A stretch of 64,000 nucleotides of DNA from Symploca sp. SIO3C6 (GCA_010692425.1 JAAHHJ010000002.1:124001-188000), one strand, 5' to 3'. Shown: positions 36,408 through 45,700, counted from the stretch's first letter. Numbers and translations: made by a program. The notes: generated by a model not told the origin, from the letters alone.

Positions 36408-36890
36408 TTAGCTAGAAATTGATGGGCTCAGGGATGCTATTTAGTCAATAGGAATGAAATAATAAAGGGATTTATGCTATTAAAATAACACCTCTTCCTT
36501 ACTCGGTGCTTGTTATGCAGTGTTTTTCGAGAAAGCCTGCAAAATTACTAAAATGAGATGATCCCTAATCCTGAATTAACTCTTTAATTAATCTCTTACT
36601 AACAGATATATCTTGCAAAAACTAATCTTTGCAATCTCTCGACACTACTCATAACCTGCTCTCAATTATTTGTACAAGCATGAATTATTTAAAGATTCCT
36701 ATTTTCCTAGGGCTTCATAAGAATTATAAACTGAAAAAGAACTTCCAGTGATAGTTAAGCAGTCCATTTTTACGGCTGACAGGATCACAAATTGGATTTA
36801 GGTAATTCCAAGAAATAAATTATCCAATTCACTTATAAACACGGCGTAAAGATTTTTCTACCCATCTCCCTATACTCAATTGAGGAAAAG
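36408..36890. other. 483-bp intergenic region
   Basis: Spacer between two minus-strand genes. No coding frame, RNA fold or mobile-element end was recognised. It should contain the DUF928 promoter. A minus-strand G-rich GGGAGATGGG stretch follows the end of the CHAT-CHASE2 gene near 36861-36873. Confidence 0.4.
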
Positions 36891-39224
36891 TTAATCAACA
36901 CTGAAAACTACGCAGCTTCCGGTAACTACCAATGCCAAAACTGAGGGTACTAGTGGTACCCAACCACTTTTTAGGACCACTAGACCTAGACATATACTGT
37001 ATAAAATACTAAAAGCAGCTCCTGTACCCAGTATGACTTTAACTGGTGAGCGCAATTTCCAAGCAAGCAAGCCTCCAATCGCTGACCAACAAAAGATCCA
37101 AAGAACTTCTCCAGAGTCAGACCACCACCAAATTAAGGGACGCTCATTGAGAACACTACTAAGGATGTGACTGACCATATGTGCCTGAATTTCTATCCCA
37201 GTAAGGGTTTCGATCGAACCTTTACTACTACTGTAGGGAGTGCGCCAATGGTGATTGTTAAAACTGGGAGCGATAGTGCCAATTAAGACAATGCGATTTT
37301 TGACTAAATTAGCATTAAACTGATCACTGAGAATTTCTTTAAGTGTAACTTTCTCTGCAATCTCATGGGAGGGACGGTAATTGAGTAATACTTGATGACC
37401 AAGAGTGTCTAAATTACGGTAGCCACCACTATCTTTGGATAGAGTTTTAAAAACAGTTTTACCCAATTGTATGTACTGTTGTGGAGTAATTTTGAGTTCA
37501 ATGCCTTCATCAGCTAAGTAGCGTGTTGCTAACTGTAAACTAAAGGAAGAGTCATTTTGACAGGGAGCAGGGGACTCTACAGCCAACAGATGGCGGCGAA
37601 TGATACCATCTGGGTCAAGTAAAATATTATCGAAGCCATGACCTTCCTTGGTCACTTCAGGAGGTGGAGAAACACCAGGATTACCGTATTTGCAGATAGC
37701 AAAGAAGGGTGTTTGCCCAGTGTTGCTGTTTGCCATCTGCTGGGCTAAGTTAGTGTACTGTGACCCTACAGGTTGATCACGATAGATATCTAAACCAATT
37801 ACTCTCGGTTGATACTGCTCTAGTTTAGTTAGTAATTGAGCCAGTGAGCGGTCTGATAAAGAGGCAAAATCTCTTTCTTCTGAGGGTTGAGATTGAACAT
37901 CTTCTTCAGTAATCGTAACTAATAATAGCCGCTGATCAGGTTCTTGCTGAGGTCGCAGTCGCATTAATTGATCAAAAGCTTTGAGTTCCCATGACTGCAA
38001 AGCACCAAGGTTACGTAATCCTGTTACCATCGCTGTGACAGCAAAACTTGCCAGCAGTAAGTTCTGAGCAATGCGCCGCCAGGGTTTATGATTGTAGGAG
38101 GGCAAAACTTGAAGCTGATCTGGTTCTAGCGGCGATTGTTTGAGCAAATCCTCCCAACTTGGCGGCACTTGCAGTTGATTTTGACAAATTACTGGCAACC
38201 AGCTAGCACAGGGAAACTCGCTTTCGATCCCCTGTAATCTCTCTCGCGCCTCCCGCGCCGCTAAATAGAGAGACTTACCATCAGCAAAGGATTGCAGGAA
38301 GTGCCTCAAAAACTTTTGGGCGACTTCGTCTGGCACGAGTTCCCGCATAACAATCATTTGGGGAATCTGCACATCATCTAGTCGTCGTGCTAATCCCAAA
38401 CCGTCGCAAGAGTTAAAAATTGCCAGTTTTAAACCTTTTTCTACAGCTTTGCGCAGGGCATACCACAGTTCATCAATTGTTAAGCTATCAGTAGGATTAA
38501 TGTAAATACGACCAGTTTCTCCCTCTGTCTGACTATGCCCAGCAAAAAAGATGATATCCCAGGATTGTTCCCAGAGTTTGTCGTTGATTTCTTCCCGTTT
38601 AGGTTCTACTAAGAAAAGAGTTTCGGCATTAGGTAAATTTGTCAGCAGGCTTCGGTCTTTTTCAAGATCAAGACCCTCGCTATGACCTAGAATGGCAAGT
38701 ATTGTGATTTTGTTTTTGCGTTTGGGCTTAGTTAATACCTTTGTAGGCTCAATCTTGGTAGAACCTAGAGCGACTTCTGCATGAGGGTAATGCTCGAAAA
38801 AATCCCAGAGGTGCCAGGGTAGTTTTTGTAATTGTTGGTCTTGAGTGCGAATCAATAACCTAATTTCTTCGTCCCTACTTAATTCTGCTCGCAGTCGTTT
38901 TTCAAGGGGACGAAATGATTCAGAATCGAGCCATTCTCGAAACATTTCTTGCAGCTTGGTTGCTGATTGTTGGCACTCTTCACGCTTAGCATTGATAGAA
39001 CCATCGTACAAAATGTTTTTTGGCTGGAGTCGGTAAGGTGCTCCTAGATTGCGATATTTTTCTTGCCAATGCTCTTGAGTTTTGGTAGTTAGCTTTCTGG
39101 AGCGAGGTAAGAAGCTAGTCATTTCAATCCAAGGTCTTGTACCTTGGGACTCTATTGTTAAGTTTACCCGCACAGTAGGACTTTCTGGCTCACTATCAAG
39201 TCTGAGGACAACTAACTTTTTCAT
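36891..39224 (-). CDS. CHAT-CHASE2 membrane protein
   Basis: Protein of 777 residues. A cytoplasmic CHAT domain (~100-350) has the pair DIIFFAGHSQTEGETGRIYI (His) and LAIFNSCDGLGLARRL (Cys). A membrane helix (~385-405) leads into an extracytoplasmic CHASE2 sensor (~410-680, VIGLDIYRD, DPDGIIRRHLL, IVLIGTIAP). The C-terminus has three closely spaced membrane helices, as usual after CHASE2. CHASE2 normally controls kinases or cyclases; here the signalling output is a caspase-like protease at the N-terminus. Substrate unknown. A signal-activated membrane protease is inferred. Confidence 0.9.
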   Translation of the reverse strand: MKKLVVLRLDSEPESPTVRVNLTIESQGTRPWIEMTSFLPRSRKLTTKTQEHWQEKYRNLGAPYRLQPKNILYDGSINAKREECQQSATKLQEMFREWLDSESFRPLEKRLRAELSRDEEIRLLIRTQDQQLQKLPWHLWDFFEHYPHAEVALGSTKIEPTKVLTKPKRKNKITILAILGHSEGLDLEKDRSLLTNLPNAETLFLVEPKREEINDKLWEQSWDIIFFAGHSQTEGETGRIYINPTDSLTIDELWYALRKAVEKGLKLAIFNSCDGLGLARRLDDVQIPQMIVMRELVPDEVAQKFLRHFLQSFADGKSLYLAAREARERLQGIESEFPCASWLPVICQNQLQVPPSWEDLLKQSPLEPDQLQVLPSYNHKPWRRIAQNLLLASFAVTAMVTGLRNLGALQSWELKAFDQLMRLRPQQEPDQRLLLVTITEEDVQSQPSEERDFASLSDRSLAQLLTKLEQYQPRVIGLDIYRDQPVGSQYTNLAQQMANSNTGQTPFFAICKYGNPGVSPPPEVTKEGHGFDNILLDPDGIIRRHLLAVESPAPCQNDSSFSLQLATRYLADEGIELKITPQQYIQLGKTVFKTLSKDSGGYRNLDTLGHQVLLNYRPSHEIAEKVTLKEILSDQFNANLVKNRIVLIGTIAPSFNNHHWRTPYSSSKGSIETLTGIEIQAHMVSHILSSVLNERPLIWWWSDSGEVLWIFCWSAIGGLLAWKLRSPVKVILGTGAAFSILYSICLGLVVLKSGWVPLVPSVLALVVTGSCVVFSVD

Positions 39225-40033
39225 ACTACAATCCTGAGTGCATATTACTGCTTATATACGTTAGTTCGATAGATTTTGTTTACCCCTCTGACAATCTCTG
39301 TCCGACATCGTTCAGAGGCTTAAACAGACCATTGTTTCCTTGCGACTCCCTCTTGGTATGGGAGAAGAAATCTAGGTGGGACAGGTTGATCAGATTTACA
39401 TTTTATATCAATTTTGTTTGTTGGTACTGTATTCAAAATAATTTAGATAAATTCTGATTGTATGGGCTTTATAGGTGTTCATGAGTTATGGGTATTATGA
39501 GTTTTATTGGTTTTCTATTAATTAGAATGCTCTTCTATATAACCTCTCATTAATCTCTCTCAACTTTAATGCATATGCAGTTTTCAGCACTACTGCAGAA
39601 AATATTCTGCAGTAGTGCTGTGACAACTATTAAAGAAGGGAATCGAGGGCAGGGGGAGTAGGGAATAGGGAATAATGGAGCAGGGCGAATAGTTCATGGT
39701 TGATTGAGGTGGCGTATATACTCCAAGGAGCCATAAACCATGAACCATCAACGTTTTGACTTGCTTCTTGATGTGCCAAATGTGAAGTTATGTTACAAAA
39801 ATCAGTTTTTGCATAAAATCCAGCGCCCAGACCTAAGACCAAAGTAGGGGTTCTCATATTTGAGGCTCAGGGTTCATGGCTCAGGGTTCATTGGGCTGGT
39901 ATGCGGCAATTGTGGTGGTATACACTCCCAAGGAACAATCAACTATGAACTTTCCATGAATGATTAGTCCAAGAGAATATTTTGTGTTTTGAGTGGTTGA
40001 TTTATCAATGGGTAATTAATAAGGAGATTTGTA
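39225..40033. other. 809-bp intergenic region with repeats
   Basis: A 16-bp perfect hairpin lies at 39585-39620. Two imperfect direct copies of a ~32-bp segment (GTGGCGTATATACTCC near 39710, GTGGTATACACTCCC near 39915) are linked with GTTCATGGTT/AACCATGAAC inverted pieces. These look like decayed insertion debris. No gene was recognised; a stretch at 39630-39857 is a chance frame. Confidence 0.5.
39585..39620. repeat. 16-bp perfect inverted repeat, 4-nt loop
   Basis: CAGCACTACTGCAGAA, loop AATA, then the exact complement TTCTGCAGTAGTGCTG. It is the most stable simple hairpin noticed in the window and is not at a gene end (it is 361 bp upstream of the CHAT-CHASE2 start). No U-run follows, so it is not an ordinary terminator. 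Confidence 0.85.
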
Positions 40034-40471
40034 ATGTTAACTGTTTCATATACACTTAACTCTCAAGTTAAAACGCAAACGAGACAAATTTATTTAGAAA
40101 AACCGCTTATCGAGGTGAATGATCAACCTGCAAGAACACAGTATTTGCTACAAGCCATTATTGACAGCTTTGTTGAGGGTATTTTGATTTTGACTGAACA
40201 GGGGGAGTTGTTTCACGCTAATGCCCAGGCGCGGCACATTTGCCAGCAAATCTCACCGTCTGAAACGCCTATTGATTCTGCACCAAGGGCAATCTGGCGT
40301 GTTTGTCAAACTTTGCTCGATAGTCGCCAAATTCTTGCTCATCAGAAAGTCATTATTGAAGATGAAATCGCTACCGATGATTTAGATGTTTTTCACATTA
40401 GGGTAAGATGGCTGGATTTAGATGAGGGTAAGCCGCCTTATATCTTGGTGACTATGAAAGATTCGGAATAG
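40034..40471 (+). CDS. PAS-domain protein, apparently lacking its HTH output
   Basis: 145 residues: a basic N-terminal strand region, then a PAS fold (LLQAIIDSFVEGILILTEQG, ELFHANAQARHICQQ, VFHIRVRWLDLDEG, YILVTMKD). In cyanobacterial relatives such a PAS is followed by a LuxR-type HTH. Here the frame stops right after MKDSE, at the edge of a G-rich GGGGAGAT repeat, and no HTH is found downstream in any frame. It is a truncated regulator or a stand-alone sensor. The ATG follows AAGGAGA, a good ribosome-binding site. Confidence 0.72.
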   Translation: MLTVSYTLNSQVKTQTRQIYLEKPLIEVNDQPARTQYLLQAIIDSFVEGILILTEQGELFHANAQARHICQQISPSETPIDSAPRAIWRVCQTLLDSRQILAHQKVIIEDEIATDDLDVFHIRVRWLDLDEGKPPYILVTMKDSE

Positions 40472-41092
40472 GGAGATGGGGAGAGGGGGAGATGGGGGGA
40501 TAGGTTTGACAATACTTCAATAATCCCTCTCTACTCGACCATCATTGGGCGTAAAACCCTATCGTCTACAGGTTGTTTGAGGTTGGTTGTAGTTTAAATC
40601 TTCATCCAACTTGTCTCCTATTCTCTTTTGTTTCCCCCCCTCTCTTTTTATATTGTCTAACACAGTAAGGGCAGCAAGGGAATTAGGGTTAGGGCAGATC
40701 CGTGAAATCCCTCAGTCTAATACATCACATGAGGCTGTTTTGTCAAGTTTTTAAATATAAAGCTTTGTCGAATTGAAGTGGATAGTAATACTTTTGTTCT
40801 ATTTGTCTCCCTTTATTTCATGCTCATCAAAAAGATCAAAAAAATGTTCCCGAGATTCTGGAATAAGGAAAAGGCTGTTTGTATGTATATGTGGTCTTAA
40901 AGGAAAGGGATTTACACCAATCACTTTGACTTATCAGGGACAAAAAAATGACGGCGATGTATCTGGTATATCAAGGTGTATTGGCTTTCTGATTCGATTT
41001 TTTTAAGGTTCCAAAAAAATTGAGTCGTTGCATAAAATCCATAATTACTTCTGAGATTTAAATAGACATCCAAGTTTGAAGTTTGAGGGGAA
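40472..41092. other. 621-bp intergenic region
   Basis: Begins with a G-rich tract (GGGGAGAGGGGGAGATGGGG) directly after the PAS stop, then AT-rich sequence with a Pyr-rich stretch near 40625. No coding frame or RNA was recognised. The segment just upstream of 41093 does not resemble the leader of the 41654 gene, so the first peptide gene lost its 5' part. Confidence 0.4.
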
Positions 41093-41341
41093 ATGATGAT
41101 GACTGACATTAAATCTAGCAACTCTTCTGATGTTAAGACACAGGAATCACCTTGGAATGAACTGAAGACTGATACTACTAATGAGGCTCAACAAGAAACT
41201 ACGACTACTACTGATACTCAACAGAAAACTAATGAAAGTTCGGAATTAGAACAGAAACAGGGCACTCCTACCATCAGTCATCATTGTTATTACATTCCTG
41301 GTTGCCTACCTCCAGACAATTGTTGGGTTTGTGATAATTAA
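41093..41341 (+). CDS. small Cys-rich peptide A (no signal peptide)
   Basis: 82 residues. The middle (SNSSDVKTQESPWNELKTDT, then a Thr/Gln/Glu-rich run) and the segment NESSELEQKQGTPT match peptide B at 41654 almost identically; the tail is HHCYYIPGCLPPDNCWVCDN with four Cys in C-x5-C-x5-C-x2-C. Its 3' flank is also homologous, so the two genes form a tandem duplication. Unlike B it has no signal peptide. Several ATGs are stacked at 41093-41101; the third has the better spacing to GAGGGG. It may be a decaying copy. Confidence 0.6.
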   Translation: MMMTDIKSSNSSDVKTQESPWNELKTDTTNEAQQETTTTTDTQQKTNESSELEQKQGTPTISHHCYYIPGCLPPDNCWVCDN

Positions 41342-41653
41342 TTTTTTAAGCTAAGCCCTATCAATTGCGTGACTCAGTTTTAACCACTTTGGTTTAAATA
41401 TTGGCATAAGACAACAGCTAATTTTGTGGATGCATAATACTCAATTTCGCTAGCTGTAAATCTGCCAATACAGCTCAGATAACCTCATTGGTTTCTAGGA
41501 ATTTTTCTGCTAGAAATGTTAAGCTTAACGTCTCTATTTTTATTTTTGTAATCGCTTTGCTATAACAGAAATTTCCTTTGATAAATACTATGATTATTGC
41601 TGGGTATTTGGTAGAATATTTGAGCTAAGATACATATTAAGGAGACAAGTTCT

Positions 41654-42028
41654 ATGAGCAAAAAAATCTGTCTCAATCAGGGTTGGTATTTGAAATTGGC
41701 GGGTTCCTTGGCTTTAGTAGCAGCGATTTACTCAGGAGCAGTGCCAAAGGCAATCGCAGGCGGAAACAATTACGCCTTGGCGAGTACGACTGACGTTAAA
41801 TCTACCAACTCTTCTGATGTTAAGACAAAGCAATCACCTTGGGATGAGCTGAAGACCGATAATACTACTGAGGCTCAACAGGAAACTACTACTACTGATA
41901 CTCAACAGAAAACTAATGAAAGTTCGGAATTAGAACAAAAACAGGGCACTCCTACACTCAGTCATAATCCTTGTATAAAAAATCCTTGTAATCCTGCAAT
42001 AGAAGATTGTTGGATTTGTGATGATTGA
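41654..42028 (+). CDS. small secreted Cys-rich peptide B
   Basis: 124 residues: a signal peptide (NQGWYLKLAGSLALVAAIYS, then GAVPKAIA), an acidic, Thr/Gln-rich spacer and a Cys tail NPCIKNPCNPAIEDCWICDD (C-x4-C-x6-C-x2-C). Start ATG follows AAGGAGA. The 5' leader and signal peptide match those of the haemagglutinin gene at 42727 at the DNA level. Four cysteines per tail suggest two disulfides after export. A conserved precursor with a variable Cys tail recalls ribosomally made peptides, but no modification enzyme is nearby. Family not recognised. Confidence 0.68.
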   Translation: MSKKICLNQGWYLKLAGSLALVAAIYSGAVPKAIAGGNNYALASTTDVKSTNSSDVKTKQSPWDELKTDNTTEAQQETTTTDTQQKTNESSELEQKQGTPTLSHNPCIKNPCNPAIEDCWICDD

Positions 42029-42544
42029 TTTTTTAAACTAAGCCCTATCAATCTTGTTACTTAGTTTGAAGCACTTTGATTTTAAGCTTGGCATAAGATA
42101 ACTGCTGATGTTGTGACTGTATAGTGTTCAATTTTGTTAGCTGTAAAAATGCCAATACAGCTCAGATAATCTAATTAGTTTATAGAAACTAACCTGTAGA
42201 GATATTAATCTTAATGTCTCTATTTTGTGTTTGTGAGTGTCTCAGTGTAACTCTGAAGAAACACATTCTGAAACCCTATGATTGAAGCATTTCAATTAGT
42301 AGTGTTTCTTCTATCTGTTGCTTGCGCTAAAAGCGCTAGTTAGAGGTTCAGAATCTTGCAGCATTCTTGGTAAGCTACTCTTCTCGCCCAGAGTTCAAAC
42401 TCTGGGCTCACAGCAAAAGTCCATTAAAATGGACTGGAATAGAGCCAGCATTCAGTCCTCTAAAAGAGGACTTAAGCTATTAGACTGGGGTTTGAACCCC
42501 AGGCGGGTTGGTGGATTAGTGCAAACTCTGAAATTAACAGAAGC
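42029..42544. other. 516-bp intergenic region with homology to 41342-41560
   Basis: The first ~210 bp (TTTTTTAAACTAAGCCCTAT…, CAATACAGCTCAGATAA) duplicate the 3' flank of peptide A. The rest has an inverted arrangement around CTGGGGTTTGAACCCCAG (42485-42502). No gene recognised. Confidence 0.5.
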
Positions 42545-42662
42545 AGGACTTACGCGGTTGATTTAGCCCCCCCCTATTCCCCCCATCCCCAATTCTGGGG
42601 GGAATTAGCCGATGCTTCGCTTTTTTACAGATGGGGATTTAAGGTGCAAATGCGTAAGTCCT
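42545..42662. mobile_element. MITE family 2, copy with perfect 11-bp TIRs
   Basis: 118 bp bounded by AGGACTTACGC and its exact complement GCGTAAGTCCT. It contains a C-rich/G-rich hairpin (CCCCAATTCTGGGG). It is non-coding. It ends 64 bp upstream of the haemagglutinin start, so it may affect that promoter. No convincing target duplication was seen. Confidence 0.7.
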
Positions 42663-42726
42663 AAGAAATTTACTAGGAACGAGAAAAAGTATCTTACATG
42701 AACATCAATATTAGGAGATAAATTAG

Positions 42727-45483
42727 GTGATCGCTAAAAACTTTTTAGATCAGGGTTGGCATTTAAGTTTCGCAGGTTCGTTAACTTTAGTAATAGCGAT
42801 TGCAGCAGGGAATGATAGCGTCTTAGCCCAAATTACACCCGATGGCTCCCTAGGAGCAGAAACTTCTGTAGTGACACCTATGGCTCCTAACATTGACAAT
42901 ATTACTGGTGGAGCAGTTAGAGGCAGTAATTTGTTCCACAGTTTTGAGCAGTTTAACATTGGTGAAGGACAAGAAGCCTCTTTTATTTCTCCTACTGGAA
43001 TTGAGAATGTTCTGACTAGGGTAACAGGGGGTACTCTCTCGGAAATTCTGGGGACGCTGGGGGTATCTGGGTTATCTCCTAATGCCAATTTATTCTTAAT
43101 TAATCCCAATGGCATTATTTTCGGGCCAGATGCTAGTTTGAATGTCAATGGTTCTTTTGTGGCGACGACAGCTAATGCCATTGGCTTTGGAGAGCAAGGC
43201 GTCTTCAGTGCCTCTGTTCCCAATGCTCCCTCGCCACTACTGACGGTGAATCCTTCGGCATTTTTATTCAATCAAATTGCAGCCCAGCAAAGCAATTCGA
43301 TTGAGGTTAGAGGCTCTCTAACAGTTCCTGAAAATCAAAGCTTGTTATTGCTAGGAGGTAATATTGCCCCCACCAGCGAAGCAAATGGAGCAATATTGAT
43401 TGACGGCGGCATGTTGTCAGCGCCAGGGGGTAGGGTTGAGTTGGGAGCTATTGCCGGCTCAACAACGGTAGGGCTAACTGTGAATGGGAATAATCTGGAG
43501 TTGAGTTACCCAGATTTAGTGCCACGGGCAGATATATTCCTCAGCAATAGAGCTGAAGTTGATCTCAGTGGCGAGGGTGGTGGTGCTCTCCAGTTGCAAG
43601 GCAGGCGCGTCAGACTAACCGATGGTTCAAGGATTGTTGCCAGAACTAATGGCTCGGAAGCTGGAGGAGCATTGACGGTAAGAGCCTCAGATTCCGTGGA
43701 AGTGATTGGCAGATCAAATGATAGTCGAAGTCCTAGCAGCTTGTTTACTTCAACTCAGGGTGCTGGAGCAGCTGCATCCTTGACAATTGAAACTGGGAAG
43801 TTAATCATCCAGGATGGCGCAAGTGTTTCAACTTTCAGTTTTAGCGAGGGTCTGGGGGGAACACTAACGGTGAGAGCCTCCGATTCGGTGCAAATAATCG
43901 GCACCTCAAATGATGGTATCCGTAGTAGCACCCTGTTTACTCAAGCTTTCCAGGGTAGTACTGGAGCAGCTGGTTCCTTAACAATTGAAACTGGACGGTT
44001 GATTATTCGGGATGGAGCTTCTGTTGATGCCTCTACTTTCAGCAAGGGTCAGGGGGGAGCATTAGTGGTGAGCGCCTCTGATTCTGTGGAAGTTATTGGC
44101 AGCTCAGCTGATGGTAGGTTTCGCAGCACCTTGTCTAGTCAGACTCGAGGTACTGGAGCAGCCAGTTCCTTGACAATCGAAACTAGACAGTTAATTGTCC
44201 AGAATGGGGCACAGATCGGTACTTCTACTTTTGGTGAAGGTCAGGGGGGAACCTTGGTGATCAAAGCCTCTGATTCGGTGAAAGTGATTGGCACCTTAGA
44301 TGATGGTAGTAGAAACAGTGGTTTATTTGCTCAGACTCGAAATCAGGGAGATGCAGGTTCTTTGACAATTGAAACTGGGCAATTGATTGTCCGAGATGGG
44401 GCAGAAGTAACAGTTGAAGCTAATGAGGGCAGTCAAGGCAATGGGGGAAGCTTGACAGTAATAGCCTCAGACATAGAACTGAGCAGCACTTCAGCTGATG
44501 GTGAGTTTATTAGCGGTTTGTTTGCTTCGACTCGCGGTAGCGGTGATAGCGGAAGCATAGAAGTAACCACCGAACAATTAACAATCCAAGATGGGGCAAT
44601 AATAACTGTCGAAAGTGTTGGCACAGAGAATCCAGGTAATGCAGGCGAAATTGTACTCAATGCCGAGCTAATCACTTTGCAAGACCAAGGAAAAATCGTT
44701 GCTACCACTGAATCAGGACAAGGTGGCAATATTACCCTAGAAGTACAAGACTTACTATTACTACGCCGCAACAGTGAAATCTCAACCAGTGCTGGCACTC
44801 AAAATGCTGGTGGTGATGGTGGCGATATCACTATCAATGCCGACGTAATTGTAGCTGTCCCTGAAGAAGATAGCGACATCACTGCTAATGCTTTCACAGG
44901 TAGTGGCGGCAATATTAATATCACCACTAACGGACTCTTTGGCATTGAAGCCCGCGAACAAGATATAGAAATGAGTAGTGATATCACTGCCAGCTCTCAA
45001 TTAGGTATCAACGGCGAAATTATCATCAACCAACCCGATGTTGACCCTTTTCAAAGCCTAGAGGAACTACCAGAAGTACCTGTAGATGTGGCAGCATTAG
45101 TTGATCAAAACCTTTGCATCGCAGGTTTCGGTAGCGAATTTATCATTACTGGGCGTGGCGGCTTACCACCCTCTCCCTATCAAATGCTCGACTCTGATGA
45201 CACTTGGGAAGATTGGCGTATTGCCGACTCCAATGGCGAAGCTGCCGAATCGCAACCAGAGATATCGACAACCAGGTTAATTTCAACTAACCAGAGAACA
45301 GAAATAGCTTCTAGTAACTGGCAACCGCCCAGCCAACCAACAATAATTATTGAAGCTCAAGGTTGGATTAGAGATGACAATGGCAAGGTAATACTTACAG
45401 TTTTTCCCACTACAGTGAGCCCTCACTCATCCTGGTTGTCTTCAGCAACATGTCAAGAAATGACAAACATATTAAAGAAATAA
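42727..45483 (+). CDS. filamentous-haemagglutinin-type exoprotein (TpsA)
   Basis: Secreted two-partner-secretion exoprotein, 918 residues. GTG start, 9 bp after AGGAG. Signal peptide (HLSFAGSLTLVIAIAAG), then the TPS domain (ITPDGSLGAETS, GSNLFHSFEQFNIGEGQEA, NLFLINPNGIIFGPDASLNV). A beta-helix region holds five ~65-residue repeats of the type GGxLxVxASDSVxVIG…SLTIETGxLIIxDGA. The C-terminus has CIAGFGSEFIITGRGGLPPSP, common in cyanobacterial members. The ShlB/FhaC transporter is not in the window. Likely an adhesin or surface fibre. Confidence 0.92.
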   Translation: MIAKNFLDQGWHLSFAGSLTLVIAIAAGNDSVLAQITPDGSLGAETSVVTPMAPNIDNITGGAVRGSNLFHSFEQFNIGEGQEASFISPTGIENVLTRVTGGTLSEILGTLGVSGLSPNANLFLINPNGIIFGPDASLNVNGSFVATTANAIGFGEQGVFSASVPNAPSPLLTVNPSAFLFNQIAAQQSNSIEVRGSLTVPENQSLLLLGGNIAPTSEANGAILIDGGMLSAPGGRVELGAIAGSTTVGLTVNGNNLELSYPDLVPRADIFLSNRAEVDLSGEGGGALQLQGRRVRLTDGSRIVARTNGSEAGGALTVRASDSVEVIGRSNDSRSPSSLFTSTQGAGAAASLTIETGKLIIQDGASVSTFSFSEGLGGTLTVRASDSVQIIGTSNDGIRSSTLFTQAFQGSTGAAGSLTIETGRLIIRDGASVDASTFSKGQGGALVVSASDSVEVIGSSADGRFRSTLSSQTRGTGAASSLTIETRQLIVQNGAQIGTSTFGEGQGGTLVIKASDSVKVIGTLDDGSRNSGLFAQTRNQGDAGSLTIETGQLIVRDGAEVTVEANEGSQGNGGSLTVIASDIELSSTSADGEFISGLFASTRGSGDSGSIEVTTEQLTIQDGAIITVESVGTENPGNAGEIVLNAELITLQDQGKIVATTESGQGGNITLEVQDLLLLRRNSEISTSAGTQNAGGDGGDITINADVIVAVPEEDSDITANAFTGSGGNINITTNGLFGIEAREQDIEMSSDITASSQLGINGEIIINQPDVDPFQSLEELPEVPVDVAALVDQNLCIAGFGSEFIITGRGGLPPSPYQMLDSDDTWEDWRIADSNGEAAESQPEISTTRLISTNQRTEIASSNWQPPSQPTIIIEAQGWIRDDNGKVILTVFPTTVSPHSSWLSSATCQEMTNILKK

Positions 45484-45659
45484 AATTTGGGGTTTCGTCC
45501 ACCAGAAGTACGAGAATATACAGGCTATGCAGTGGCTTGACTGAATTTGCTCCCAGCTATGCAGAAAATTTCAATATGTGAGTTAGGATCCCCGTCTAAG
45601 TTTATTCTGAACTTCTGCCTTGAAGCCAAATACCTTTACTGTCACTAAATAAGTGAAAA

Positions 45660-45700
45660 CCCCCAGCGGCAAGCCGAGGGCGGTCATCAGGGTCCGTATG
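45660..45700. repeat. dispersed hairpin repeat, copy 1
   Basis: CCC-A-GCGGC, loop AA, GCCG-A-GGG, then CGGTCATCAGGGT. It shares the tail GAGGGCGG(T/C)(C/T)ATCAGGGT with the copy at 46109. Reverse-complemented it is terminator-like. Similar hairpins flank some IS200/IS605-type elements; this is only a resemblance. Confidence 0.55.

Noticed and set aside
41093-42028. Lanthipeptide or other modified-peptide cluster
   Set aside because: No modification enzyme, peptidase or dedicated exporter nearby, and peptide B has a Sec-type signal peptide. A disulfide-bonded secreted peptide is the simpler reading.
42318-42566. 82-codon frame on the plus strand
   Set aside because: It lies in repeat-rich spacer (CTGGGGTTTGAACCCCAG and a MITE end) and has no protein-like features.
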